In this document: in pieces, positions 8,691 to 17,766 of the stretch
Layout: the number at the start of each line of letters is the position of its first letter
Position numbering within the stretch: position 1 is the stretch's first letter
Assembly (NCBI GenBank): GCA_016709995.1
Contig: JADJLQ010000001.1
Coordinates: forward strand, 2,576,001 to 2,640,000
Source: Saprospiraceae bacterium
GTDB taxonomy: Bacteria > Bacteroidota > Bacteroidia > Chitinophagales > Saprospiraceae
Direction of reading: 5' to 3'
Length of the DNA: 64,000 bases
Notes under the pieces: model-generated
The model's input: only the letters and a program-made list of their open reading frames with translations
The model's database searches: none
Told to the model about the DNA's origin: nothing
Program-made: the position numbers and the translations under genes

Positions 8691-10412
8691 TTACAATACT
8701 ATTATCCTCCCTGCCTTTACTAATCGATCGGTCATCAAAACTTTATAGATGTAGACGCCGGCAGGAAGGTTAAATGTGGTAGTTTTTAATTGATTGACAC
8801 CATTGAAATGATCACCATCCAGACGGGTGAGCAGGTGATGGCCCGTCATATCGAATATTTCGAACCTCATGTGATCGTAGTCGTGTATATAATACGAAAA
8901 GGTAATGTCCTGGTTAGGTCGCGCAGGGTTAGGGAATACCTTGGCATCAAAATATCGATCCGGATAATATTTGGGCACCGTCAGTTGCTTGAATTCACCA
9001 TCCAGGTATATCATTCGTTTCACCACCCAATCTTTAAGATATTTGATCTCATTAGCATAAGAGCCTCCTACGTAGGCATTCGGCCAAACGTATTGAGAAA
9101 GGATATTCCATTTCTGAAAATTTCTGATTGAGGCATTGCCTATCACCCCTACCAGGGAATCAACTAGTCTCAGGACATTTTGATCAGTCAGCGTAGACTT
9201 TCTGAGCGCAGACCACCTGTCATATAAATTTTGCCCAAATGCTGAATCCTGGAGCACTTGGGGCCAATAGAATGGTACCGTCCAAAAGTCTTGAGGACAC
9301 CTGGTGGCAAAGTCCAGCGCCAGTACATCTGTCGTTCCACCAGCACAATAATCAGCATTGCCAAAACCCAGGTTAAAATCCCAAATCGGCCCAAATCTGA
9401 GCCTGGTATCTTTACTATCGACATCTTTATAAAGAAAAGTGCTGAGCCGATACCCATCGACATTATTGGCTACTTCATTGAGGATTAAAAAATCTATCAT
9501 CGAATTTTCATTCACATACTTTCTAAAACCTTCTACGGGATCAGCATAGTTGGGTTTAAAAAATGAAGACTCGAATGATTTGACCAAAGATTGGATGTAG
9601 CTTTTCTGTGCGGCCGTGATGACATCTGCTTCAGGCTCTTCATATTGATAATAGGTCCTGCGGCCTGATGAAACAATTCCGGATAAATAATCTGAATTAA
9701 AACCCCCTTGCGGGGTGCTACCAGTAGTTTTGTCTATTTTTAAAATATACCCCCCGGTCAAAGAATCTCCACTGTCCGCTGTCTGGGTGAGCTCATTGAT
9801 GTTTACCCTTTTTTTGTCCCGCTTAATTTTTTCCATCAGCACATAGACTCCCTGGTATTCGCCGTTGACTAAAAGCTCACACATCTGGGTTCTTGAAGAG
9901 TAAGGCAAGATCTCAGAGGCAATCCGATGGATGAGTACATCTCTGATCAGGGATTTATCACTATAGGGGGCGAGCAGGATCCAATCATTTTCTTTGGGCA
10001 TGCCCAGGAGACTGATATTGAGATTGGTTTCTCCATCCTCCTTTCTTGTCTCTACACCTAGCGGCTTTTTAGGAGAAAGATCTTGTGAAGTAGATCCTCT
10101 CAATTCCACACCAATCTTCCCCTTAAAGTGACGGTTAGGATCGGTCAGTGCATTGATTTTGCCAGGACCGTTATAGATGATTTCCATATCACCTACTATC
10201 TTTGGCTCATTGGGTATTGCGATGCCATTGGTATTGATGAGTACAATTGGGAGTGTCGTGCTACTAAAATTAACCGTCTGGCAAATACCGGGCCTGGTAA
10301 AAGAAAAGACCAAAAAGATTATTATCGAACCTCCTATTTTTTCCAATAATGTGAATTTATATATGTGATCCAAAAATCTTATAAGGATAGAATCGACTAA
10401 AATTTGACCCAT
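8691..10412 (-). CDS. CotH kinase family protein with T9SS sorting domain
   Basis: A 573-residue secreted protein. A hydrophobic segment at residues 27-37 followed by PGICQ is the signal peptide; the start chosen gives a long n-region, and a later non-ATG start is possible. The CotH domain is recognised by SDKSLIRDVLIHRI (about residues 151-164), ELLVNGEYQGVYVLMEKIKR (179-198) and an IWDFNLGFGN block near residue 345. CotH proteins are atypical protein kinases; in spore formers CotH phosphorylates coat proteins. The last 85 residues (FDAKVFPNPARPNQDITFSY to the end, with LPAGVYIYKV) form a type A T9SS sorting domain, so the protein is exported across the outer membrane. It overlaps the 3' end of the upstream dehydrogenase gene by 16 bp. 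Confidence 0.85.
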   Translation of the reverse strand: MGQILVDSILIRFLDHIYKFTLLEKIGGSIIIFLVFSFTRPGICQTVNFSSTTLPIVLINTNGIAIPNEPKIVGDMEIIYNGPGKINALTDPNRHFKGKIGVELRGSTSQDLSPKKPLGVETRKEDGETNLNISLLGMPKENDWILLAPYSDKSLIRDVLIHRIASEILPYSSRTQMCELLVNGEYQGVYVLMEKIKRDKKRVNINELTQTADSGDSLTGGYILKIDKTTGSTPQGGFNSDYLSGIVSSGRRTYYQYEEPEADVITAAQKSYIQSLVKSFESSFFKPNYADPVEGFRKYVNENSMIDFLILNEVANNVDGYRLSTFLYKDVDSKDTRLRFGPIWDFNLGFGNADYCAGGTTDVLALDFATRCPQDFWTVPFYWPQVLQDSAFGQNLYDRWSALRKSTLTDQNVLRLVDSLVGVIGNASIRNFQKWNILSQYVWPNAYVGGSYANEIKYLKDWVVKRMIYLDGEFKQLTVPKYYPDRYFDAKVFPNPARPNQDITFSYYIHDYDHMRFEIFDMTGHHLLTRLDGDHFNGVNQLKTTTFNLPAGVYIYKVLMTDRLVKAGRIIVL

Positions 10413-11554
10413 TTGGTATCAGACTTTCCGCTAGCTATAACGCTTTCAATAAACTGCATGCCACGAACGCCGTCAGCCACTGTAGGAAAATCATACAAAG
10501 GATCTTGCGATCTGCCTTCTTTTTTAGCTATGACTGCAAGTGCAAAATTTCGGTAGATATTGGCAAAAGCCTCAAGGTAACCTTCAGGATGACCCGCTGG
10601 AATCCTGCGATGTGCATTGGCTTCAGGATACAAATCGCCCACGCCTGTGCGATAAATCTCAGTAGGTCTGTCATGCCATTTAAGTATCAGGGTATTGGGT
10701 TCGTGTTGAGACCATTCCAGTCCACCATATTCACCATATACCCGGATTTTGAGGTTATTTTCTTCTCCTGCGGAGATTTGACTGGCAAACAAAATACCTC
10801 TTGCCCCATTATTCATATGCAGGAGTACATTACCGTCATCGTCCAATAATCTACCTGGTACCATGACGCTGATATCAGCACACATTTCTTCGATTTGAAG
10901 ACCGGTGATGTATTCTGCCAGGTTTTCTGCATGCGTACCAATATCACCCATAGATCCTGCAATACCCGATCTAAGGGGATCGGTGCGCCAGGTAGCTTGC
11001 TTGCCACTGGAGTGATCAGAACCTTCAATCTTGTCTGTCAACCAGCCTTGAGGATATTCTACCACCAATTTTCTGATGGTGCCGAGTTTACCATCCCGGA
11101 TCATACACCTGGCTTGTTTGACCATGGGATAACCGGTGTAATTATGGGTCAATGCAAATATGCGGCCCGTCTCTGTTACTGTTTTTTGCAGATCCAATGC
11201 CTCTGACATCGTAAAGCTGAGTGGCTTGTCACAAATAACATCAAAACCACTTTCCAGTGCGAGCTTCGCTGGCTCATAATGCATATGATTGGGAGTCACT
11301 ATAGATATGATATCAATTCTTTTGTCTTCCGGAAGCTGTTTTTCACTCAGGATCATCTCTTCGTAAGAACCATAGCAGCGATCAGGGGCCAACATCAGAT
11401 CTGCCCCGGAGGCTTTAGACTTGGCGGGATCACTGGAGAATGCTCCAGCTACCAATTCAATCAAACCATCCATATTCGCAGCTATACGATGTACTCCTCC
11501 TATAAAAGCGCCGCGGCCTCCGCCCACCATGCCCATTCTAAGTTTTCTGTTCAT
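10397..11554 (-). CDS. Gfo/Idh/MocA family oxidoreductase
   Basis: A 385-residue NAD(P)-dependent sugar dehydrogenase. The Rossmann motif MVGGGRGAFIG is at residues 9-19, and the family's EKP active-site motif appears as CDKPLSFTM. The C-terminal part has the usual beta-sheet substrate domain with GIAGSMGDIGTHAENLAEYI. No signal peptide is seen, so it is cytoplasmic. Members of this subfamily oxidise inositols, sugars or 3-keto sugars. It begins a probable transcription unit that continues into the CotH gene with a 16-bp overlap, and it is divergent from the enolase-superfamily gene, with a 270-bp spacer between the two starts that presumably holds both promoters. Confidence 0.88.
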   Translation of the reverse strand: MNRKLRMGMVGGGRGAFIGGVHRIAANMDGLIELVAGAFSSDPAKSKASGADLMLAPDRCYGSYEEMILSEKQLPEDKRIDIISIVTPNHMHYEPAKLALESGFDVICDKPLSFTMSEALDLQKTVTETGRIFALTHNYTGYPMVKQARCMIRDGKLGTIRKLVVEYPQGWLTDKIEGSDHSSGKQATWRTDPLRSGIAGSMGDIGTHAENLAEYITGLQIEEMCADISVMVPGRLLDDDGNVLLHMNNGARGILFASQISAGEENNLKIRVYGEYGGLEWSQHEPNTLILKWHDRPTEIYRTGVGDLYPEANAHRRIPAGHPEGYLEAFANIYRNFALAVIAKKEGRSQDPLYDFPTVADGVRGMQFIESVIASGKSDTKWVKF

Positions 11555-11827
11555 ATTGTCAATTAGTAATTTTTGATAAAAATAATAAAAAGGTAGCTCT
11601 TAGATCATATGAAGAATGAGATTGCATGTTCCAAGATAGCTAAGCATCATTTCAAAAAAGCACCAGCAAAATTATCCATTTACCTATAGGTGTCCGGGTG
11701 TGGATAAGTAATGGAAGATACCCTGGTCGAAAACTTTAAAAAACCACAAAGCCATATATTGCTTTCAATTTAAAAGAGGAAATTGCTACATTATAGCCTG
11801 GTTTCACAAAAAATTAAATCCAATATT

Positions 11828-13087
11828 ATGCAGAGAAGAAGGTTTATCAAATCATCCATTTTAGCTTCTACAGCCATTGGATTGGGAGCTTCCCGATTGA
11901 ATGCATTGACAATCAATAAACATACTGAGCTATCCGGATTAAAAATAAAAAAAATAAAATATTATAGTGCTCCCGGCTATACCAAACCCCTGTTTAACCA
12001 GGCACGGGGCATTGTGGAGATAGAAACCGATAGTGGTATCACAGGCATTGGCGAAGGCGGATTTAAGGATGTAATTCAACAATGTGCCCAGATGATCATA
12101 GGCCAGGATCCTTTCCGAATCGAACATATCTGGCAGTTGATGTACCGGGGTATGTTCTACCCCCCAGGACGAGAAAAACTACTCGCCGTAGGTGCTATCG
12201 AAATGGCCCTGTGGGACCTCAAAGGAAAAGCCCTGGGGGTACCCGTCTATGACCTATTAGGAGGTGCTACGAGGGACTATATAGAATGTTATGCCACCGG
12301 GTATGGCGCCTCCAAAGCTGCGTCAGAGTATGATCGGGCCAAAGACTGCCTGGCTGCCGGCTTTAGGACTTATCGTACCGGACCTACCGGAGGTAATGGC
12401 GATCAACCATTTGACTTTTATGAAAATGTACAAAAGACCATAGAACATTGCCAGAAGATGGATGCGGCCGTTGGAGGCAAGGGTAATTGGGCCATCGATC
12501 TGCATACCCGGTTTGACACTACGGATGGTTTAAAAATTTGTAAGGCTATCGAAGCGCTGCAGCCCTATTTTGTAGAAGATATTATTCGATCTGAAAATCC
12601 AGGAGTGTATAAGACGATCCGGCAAATGACCAATGTACCTATCGCTGTAGGTGAACAATATGGTGATCGGTGGGACATCAATGAACTCATCGAAAACAGG
12701 TTGATAGATTATAGCAGAATCACTACACCCAATTCCGGTGGATTAAACGAATTAAAAAAGATAGCCGCACTTTGCGAGACGCACTATATTGGTATGATAC
12801 CCCACTTCACCGGGCCACTTTCAACTGCTGCACTGGTGCATGTGCTGGGCTCCTCCAGCCCGACAAGATGCCTGATCGAACTGGCAGGAGGTGCTGTAGA
12901 ACAACCTGCTTATTTTGACATGGATTATATCTTATTTAAAGAAGGTAGATTATACTTAAATCCAAAACCGGGTCTGGGGGTGTCCTTCAATCCCGCCAAA
13001 GCTGACCTGGTCATGGAAGTCACCACCAATACTAAATACCCTCACCCTATTCTCTTTGCTCCGGATGGATCAGTGCATGGATGGTAA
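11828..13087 (+). CDS. Mandelate racemase / muconate lactonizing enzyme family dehydratase
   Basis: An enolase-superfamily enzyme of 419 residues. The start at the ATG of MQRRRFIKSS gives a twin-arginine leader (hydrophobic ILASTAIGLGA), so it is probably exported folded; an in-frame TTG 45 bp earlier is less likely. The barrel shows the metal and acid-base residues of the family: DLHTRF, VEDIIRSE, AVGEQYGDRWD and IPHFTGPLS, closest in style to galactonate/mannonate-type sugar-acid dehydratases. The reaction would be abstraction of the proton next to a carboxylate with loss of water. It is followed after 26 bp by an MFS transporter of the sugar-acid class, which supports a sugar-acid substrate. 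Periplasmic location is unusual for this family. Confidence 0.85.
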   Translation: MQRRRFIKSSILASTAIGLGASRLNALTINKHTELSGLKIKKIKYYSAPGYTKPLFNQARGIVEIETDSGITGIGEGGFKDVIQQCAQMIIGQDPFRIEHIWQLMYRGMFYPPGREKLLAVGAIEMALWDLKGKALGVPVYDLLGGATRDYIECYATGYGASKAASEYDRAKDCLAAGFRTYRTGPTGGNGDQPFDFYENVQKTIEHCQKMDAAVGGKGNWAIDLHTRFDTTDGLKICKAIEALQPYFVEDIIRSENPGVYKTIRQMTNVPIAVGEQYGDRWDINELIENRLIDYSRITTPNSGGLNELKKIAALCETHYIGMIPHFTGPLSTAALVHVLGSSSPTRCLIELAGGAVEQPAYFDMDYILFKEGRLYLNPKPGLGVSFNPAKADLVMEVTTNTKYPHPILFAPDGSVHGW

Positions 13088-13113
13088 GTAAATAATCATT
13101 GGATCGAATCAAT

Positions 13114-14406
13114 ATGCTGAAACTAAAAAATTATAGGTGGATCGTACTTGGGCTGATATTTTTTGCCACTTGCATCAATTACCTGGACCGCCAAATCATC
13201 GGCTTGCTCAAACCTATCTTAGAAAAAGAATTTGATTGGTCTGAGACAGATTTTGCCAGGATAGTCATGGCTTTTACAGCAGCTTATGCGATCGGTCTAT
13301 TGGTCGCTGGTGCATGGATAGACCGGATAGGGACTAAACTTGGCTATGCCATCACGATCGTCGTGTGGAGTATCGCAGGAATGCTGCATGCTGTAGCCCG
13401 AAGTGTCACTGGTTTTGTATTTGCACGGATCGGATTGGGGATCGGTGAAGCAGGCAATTTTCCGGCAGGTGTAAAAACAGTAGCCGAATGGTTTCCAAAG
13501 GATGAAAGAGGATTAGCTACCGGTATTTTCAATGCAGGTACCAGTGTTGGCGTCGTGATGGCATTATTTATAGTACCGATGATTCTTAACTATGCCGGAT
13601 GGCAAGAAGTGTTTTGGATCACTGGTGCTCTCGGATTCGTTTGGTTGATCTTATGGATATTCCTGTATGATATTCCTTCCAAGCAAAAGAGAATTACCGA
13701 GGAAGAGTATCGATTGATCACCGAGGGTCAGGAACCAGAAGTCCTTGCAACTACCACATCGATAAAATGGTCCAGACTCTTCCGCATCCCCCAAACCTGG
13801 GCATATATCACAGGCAAAGCATTGATCGATCCCATCTTTTGGTTTTTTCTGTTTTGGCTCCCTTCTTATTTTTCTTCGACTTTCAGTCTTGATCTCAAAA
13901 AACCCAGCCTGGAACTCATGATTATTTATTTCTCTACTACCTTAGGCAGTATCGGAGGTGGCTACCTGTCCTCTTACCTCATCAAAAGAGGATGGCCTGT
14001 GATCAAGGCACGCAAAACCGTTTTATTGATTTTTGCTTTTTTTGAATTGTCTATTATCCTGGCACAATTTGCTACACAGGCATGGATGGCAGTAGCCTTG
14101 TTGAGTCTGGCAGTAGCGATACACCAGGCATGGGCTACCAATATATTTACTTTAGCTTCAGACATGTTTCCAAAGGAAGCAGTGAGTTCTGTAGTAGGGA
14201 TTGGAGGTATGGCAGGCGCAGTAGGCGGCATCTTGTTTCCAATCTTTGTGGGAAATATACTGGACCAATTTAAAGCCATGGGCAATATCACTGCCGGATA
14301 CAATATCATTTTCTCTATATGTGGCTGTACTTATTTGATAGCCTATCTTGTGATACATCTGCTGACAAGGCGCACGGTAAGGGTCCCATTGGCTGCCTTG
14401 ACTTGA
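13114..14406 (+). CDS. MFS transporter, ACS family (hexuronate/sugar-acid type)
   Basis: A 430-residue transporter with about twelve membrane segments. NYLDRQIIGLLKPILEKEF near residue 20 is the typical first-helix signature of the anion:cation symporter family, which includes ExuT-type hexuronate and galactonate carriers; a second typical motif is RIGLGIGEAGNFPAGVKTVAEWFP. The start is taken at the ATG of MLKLKNYRW, as an in-frame TTG five codons earlier adds a polar stretch without support. It is co-directional with the sugar-acid dehydratase 26 bp upstream and probably co-transcribed, so import of the dehydratase substrate or product is likely. The gene has 30 bp to the next gene, which may belong to the same unit. 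Confidence 0.88.
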   Translation: MLKLKNYRWIVLGLIFFATCINYLDRQIIGLLKPILEKEFDWSETDFARIVMAFTAAYAIGLLVAGAWIDRIGTKLGYAITIVVWSIAGMLHAVARSVTGFVFARIGLGIGEAGNFPAGVKTVAEWFPKDERGLATGIFNAGTSVGVVMALFIVPMILNYAGWQEVFWITGALGFVWLILWIFLYDIPSKQKRITEEEYRLITEGQEPEVLATTTSIKWSRLFRIPQTWAYITGKALIDPIFWFFLFWLPSYFSSTFSLDLKKPSLELMIIYFSTTLGSIGGGYLSSYLIKRGWPVIKARKTVLLIFAFFELSIILAQFATQAWMAVALLSLAVAIHQAWATNIFTLASDMFPKEAVSSVVGIGGMAGAVGGILFPIFVGNILDQFKAMGNITAGYNIIFSICGCTYLIAYLVIHLLTRRTVRVPLAALT

Positions 14407-14436
14407 TTTCTTTCTGACATTATTATTAAAACAACT

Positions 14437-15516
14437 ATGCTGAAAAAAAATATACTATTCCTTCTTCCAATCATATCACTTTTGATTGAACAGCCTCTGG
14501 TCCATCCGTTTTCATCCTCAGACCCACACCTTGTTTCTTCATTCAAAAGAAATGAATTATTCGATTCCGATGAAGTCCTCGAAATCACCTTAAGTGGTCA
14601 ATTAAAAGAAGTGTTGAATAATCGCACTGGCGAGCCAAAAGATTATCAAGCTGCGCTGTCTTATGCAAGCCAGGAAGGAAAATTGGTATCTATTCCTATC
14701 GTTCTTAGTACCAGGGGACATTTCAGAAGGATAAAAGCAAATTGTACCTACCCGCCATTGCTGATCCGATTTCTGGATAAAGGAAAAAAAGAAAACACCC
14801 TATTTGAAAAACAAAAAAAACTCAAGCTGGTCATGCCCTGTCGCGGGGACGATTATATCGTACGAGAATGGCTGGCCTATCGGGCCTATCAATTCGTGAC
14901 ACCTTATAGTTTTAAAGCAAGATTGGTAAAAGTTTCGTTGATGGACAGCCGAAGCAATAAAGCACCAACACCTTTTTTTGGCATCTTACTGGAAGAAGAA
15001 GATCAAGTCGCCCAGCGAAATAATATGATCTCTGTCGAAAAAAAATTGCATCCTACCCAGACTCAAGTTCCTCATTTTCTTAAGGTAGCCGTATTTCAAT
15101 ACCTCATTGGCAACACTGACTGGTCAGTACAATATCTTCAAAATATCAAACTTTTGGCCAAAGACTCTACTGCTACACCCATCGTGGTGCCCTATGACTT
15201 TGATCATGCAGGCATCATAAGCGCACCCTATGCCAAACCAGCTCCGGAACTGAAACTAAACTCGGTTAAAGAGCGTAGATTTAGAGGTTATTGCGAAAAC
15301 AATCTTAAACTGTATGAAGCCGTTATTGATACTTTCAAAAATTTAAAAACTTCGTTCTACGAGCTCTACAAAAATGATCCTTACATCGATGAAAAATATT
15401 CGAAAGCTACCCTCAAGTTTCTGGATGAATTTTATGAAGTATTGGACGATCCTAAAGCCTGGAAAAAGAATTTTTATACCCTTGCGACAAAAACGGGACG
15501 GGCAATGTCGTCATAA
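14437..15516 (+). CDS. Secreted protein with a divergent CotH-like fold
   Basis: A 359-residue protein with an N-terminal hydrophobic leader (ILFLLPIISLLI). No standard family is obvious, but its order of motifs follows the CotH kinase at 8.7-10.4 kb: YIVREWLAYRAYQ (residues 140-152) matches the CotH RDVLIHRIASE helix, FFGILLEEEDQVAQR (180-194) matches GVYVLMEKIKRDKKR, QYLIGNTDWS (221-230) matches the LILNEVANNVDG region, and VPYDFDHAG (251-259) matches the IWDFNLGFG metal-site block. In CotH the last two blocks carry the catalytic and metal-binding residues. The gene follows the MFS gene by 30 bp. Kinase activity is inference only. Bacteroidota have many copies of this family, generally left as hypothetical. 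Confidence 0.6.
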   Translation: MLKKNILFLLPIISLLIEQPLVHPFSSSDPHLVSSFKRNELFDSDEVLEITLSGQLKEVLNNRTGEPKDYQAALSYASQEGKLVSIPIVLSTRGHFRRIKANCTYPPLLIRFLDKGKKENTLFEKQKKLKLVMPCRGDDYIVREWLAYRAYQFVTPYSFKARLVKVSLMDSRSNKAPTPFFGILLEEEDQVAQRNNMISVEKKLHPTQTQVPHFLKVAVFQYLIGNTDWSVQYLQNIKLLAKDSTATPIVVPYDFDHAGIISAPYAKPAPELKLNSVKERRFRGYCENNLKLYEAVIDTFKNLKTSFYELYKNDPYIDEKYSKATLKFLDEFYEVLDDPKAWKKNFYTLATKTGRAMSS

Positions 15517-15577
15517 AAGGATTGCGCAAAGATTGATCGGGCATCAAAAAAATTAAATTCAATAAATTCCTAACCTA

Positions 15578-16954
15578 ATGAAATACATTTATTCAATATT
15601 AATCTGGTTGATCGGTATATCGGCTTGTAAACAAACACCAACCATCTCCACTGATAAATCTACCACTCACCTGGCCAAATCCCTGGATAGTATCGTCAAG
15701 CCTTTTATTGACAGTGTTCGGGCGGCAGGTATTGCCGTAGCGGTCTACCATGGAACGAATCCAGTATTATTAAAAAGTTATGGTTATGCTGATCTGGAAT
15801 TCAAAACACCCCTTCCGGTAGACGCCTCCTTTGAAATTGGCTCAGTGACCAAACAATTTACCGCTGCGGCTATACTTCAATTGGTTGATTCGGGCAAAAT
15901 CAACCTCGAAGATGATCTGACCAAATATATTCCATTTAATACCCAAGGGCATACGGTGACTATCCGACATTTGCTCAGCCATACCTCAGGCATCCAAGGT
16001 TATACAGAAATGCCAAACTTCGGCTCTTTGTCCATTCAAAAATATCCAAGAGACACCTTATTGAGGATAGTGGAAAAAGAAAAATTTGATTTTAAACCCG
16101 GGGAGGCCTTGATCTATAATAATACCGGATTCTTTATGCTCGGCCTGATCATAGAAAAAGTCACCGGGATATCCTATGAATCCTACATTCAACATAACCT
16201 TTTTGGCAAAGCTGGCATGAGCCACTCCTATTATTGCAATGAACGAAAAGTGATAACCAACCGGGCTCATGGCTATGATACTGAACAGGAGGGCCTGGTG
16301 CGTGCCGCCTACCTGGACCATACCTGGCCGTATGCCGCCGGGTCTTTGTGTTCCACTACCGAAGACCTGGTAAAGTGGAACAATGCGCTGCACCATGGCA
16401 GGATACTCAGCGAAAAAATGTACAGTGAATTTCTGAATCCCACGATCCTATCAGATGGATCCGCCACACATTATGCCAAAGGTATCACCGTGACCGAAGA
16501 TCATAGCAAGACCATGATAGAGCATGGAGGGGGTATCAATGGTTTTCTCTCTGAAAACAGATATTATCCAAAGGAAGATTTGAGCATAGTAGTACTGGTC
16601 AATTCTACCGGACCGGTTTCGCCTACCAGTATTGCAAATCAAATAGCGGATGATCTTTGGGGAAAACCTATTTCCGATACAACCAATTTTAATGGGGATC
16701 TGTCAGCTTATACCGGAAAATACACCGGAAGAGGCAGAGGCCAGGACATCTCTATTACAATTACGACACAGAGTGACAGTTTGATGGCTGTGCAAGGTGA
16801 GCCAGGTCAAAACCAACCCTTTCAATTGCAGTTTAAAAATGAGGATACCTGGAAAGAAGGGAATGCCTCCTACCACTTTAAAAGAGACGGTGGTGAAATC
16901 GTTGGGTTGCAACTGGACCAGGTGTATGGCTACTACGTTTTAAAAAGGAATTAA
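15578..16954 (+). CDS. Serine hydrolase, beta-lactamase class C / esterase family, lipoprotein
   Basis: A 458-residue protein. The leader ends in LIGISAC, a clear lipobox, so it is a periplasm-facing lipoprotein. The catalytic triad of the family is visible: SVTK (S-x-x-K, in FEIGSVTKQFTAAA), YNN (Y-x-N, in LIYNNTGFFMLG) and HGG in IEHGGGINGF. The last 110 residues form the small beta-barrel extension seen in many peptidase S12 esterases (TGKYTGRGRGQDISIT onwards). Members hydrolyse esters, D-amino-acid peptides or, rarely, beta-lactams; nothing in the context selects one. Transcribed alone or with the upstream gene, 61 bp away. Confidence 0.87.
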   Translation: MKYIYSILIWLIGISACKQTPTISTDKSTTHLAKSLDSIVKPFIDSVRAAGIAVAVYHGTNPVLLKSYGYADLEFKTPLPVDASFEIGSVTKQFTAAAILQLVDSGKINLEDDLTKYIPFNTQGHTVTIRHLLSHTSGIQGYTEMPNFGSLSIQKYPRDTLLRIVEKEKFDFKPGEALIYNNTGFFMLGLIIEKVTGISYESYIQHNLFGKAGMSHSYYCNERKVITNRAHGYDTEQEGLVRAAYLDHTWPYAAGSLCSTTEDLVKWNNALHHGRILSEKMYSEFLNPTILSDGSATHYAKGITVTEDHSKTMIEHGGGINGFLSENRYYPKEDLSIVVLVNSTGPVSPTSIANQIADDLWGKPISDTTNFNGDLSAYTGKYTGRGRGQDISITITTQSDSLMAVQGEPGQNQPFQLQFKNEDTWKEGNASYHFKRDGGEIVGLQLDQVYGYYVLKRN

Positions 16955-17047
16955 ATCGAGTGATACTATTTTTATAAATTTAATTGCGGAATTATAAAAA
17001 ACGAACCCATTTTTTAATTTCTAACAACCTCGTAAAAAATCAAAATC

Positions 17048-17683
17048 ATGAATAACAAGTTTTTAGCCGTCCTTGCGGCTTGTCTATCTTTTATTATCCT
17101 ACAATGTACCGAGCCAAAACCTGAACCAAGCAGCCCTACGGTGGTATTGTCAAATCCTGAATACGGCGGCTTTGACAGCCAGGTTCAGTGGGGAGAGCAC
17201 CTGGTCACCATCACCGGTTGTAACGACTGCCACACGCCTAAGAAAATGGGGCCTATGGGGCCAGAATTGGACACTTCACTTCGCCTATCCGGGCATCCTT
17301 CGATGATGCCCAAAATTGAAGTTGACAAATGGGCTATGTTGCAAAAAGGCCTTACCGTCACTCAAGATCTAACAGAATGGGTAGGCCCTTGGGGCACTTC
17401 TTATGCAGCCAATCTCACTCCCGATCCTACCGGTACTGGTGATTGGACTATTGACAATTTTACAATGGCTTTGCGCGAAGGCAAGTACAAAGGCATGGCT
17501 TCTTCCAGATCTTTATTGCCACCTATGCCCTGGGAAATGTTTAAGCATATGAGTGATTATGAGATCAAAGCGATCTTTGCTTATCTTAAAACGATCAAAC
17601 CCATCGCCAATACTGTCCCTGCGCCGCTACCTCCTCCATCGGAGCCAATAATGCCATCAAAAAGCACCAGCAAGAAAAAATAA
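17048..17683 (+). CDS. Monoheme cytochrome c lipoprotein
   Basis: A 211-residue protein with a lipoprotein leader ending in FIILQC. One canonical heme motif CNDCH (in TGCNDCHTPKKMGP) lies at about residue 58, and PPMPWEMFKHMSDYEIKAIFAYLKTIKP supplies the distal-methionine region and the last helix of a class I cytochrome c. It resembles the membrane-anchored cytochromes found beside alcohol or aldehyde dehydrogenases in Proteobacteria and Bacteroidota. No dehydrogenase is adjacent here, but GMC flavoproteins lie 9 kb upstream and would need such an acceptor; that link is speculation. The C terminus is a Ser/Lys-rich tail. A strong terminator follows 25 bp after the stop. Confidence 0.8.
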   Translation: MNNKFLAVLAACLSFIILQCTEPKPEPSSPTVVLSNPEYGGFDSQVQWGEHLVTITGCNDCHTPKKMGPMGPELDTSLRLSGHPSMMPKIEVDKWAMLQKGLTVTQDLTEWVGPWGTSYAANLTPDPTGTGDWTIDNFTMALREGKYKGMASSRSLLPPMPWEMFKHMSDYEIKAIFAYLKTIKPIANTVPAPLPPPSEPIMPSKSTSKKK

Positions 17684-17707
17684 ATATTTTAAATGTTAGA
17701 TTTTTCC

Positions 17708-17746
17708 TACCTTCCAGTATATCACCGATGACTGGAAGGTATTTTT
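17708..17746 (+). terminator. Rho-independent terminator after the cytochrome gene
   Basis: A perfect 11-bp inverted repeat, TACCTTCCAGT (17708-17718) and ACTGGAAGGTA (17731-17741), with a 12-base loop, is followed directly by a run of five T. It closes the cytochrome unit and shows that the next gene starts after it. An ATG within the loop (17728) is in frame with the DUF3500 gene but is therefore an unlikely start. Confidence 0.8.
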
Positions 17747-17766
17747 GTCTATATAAGAAAAAATCC

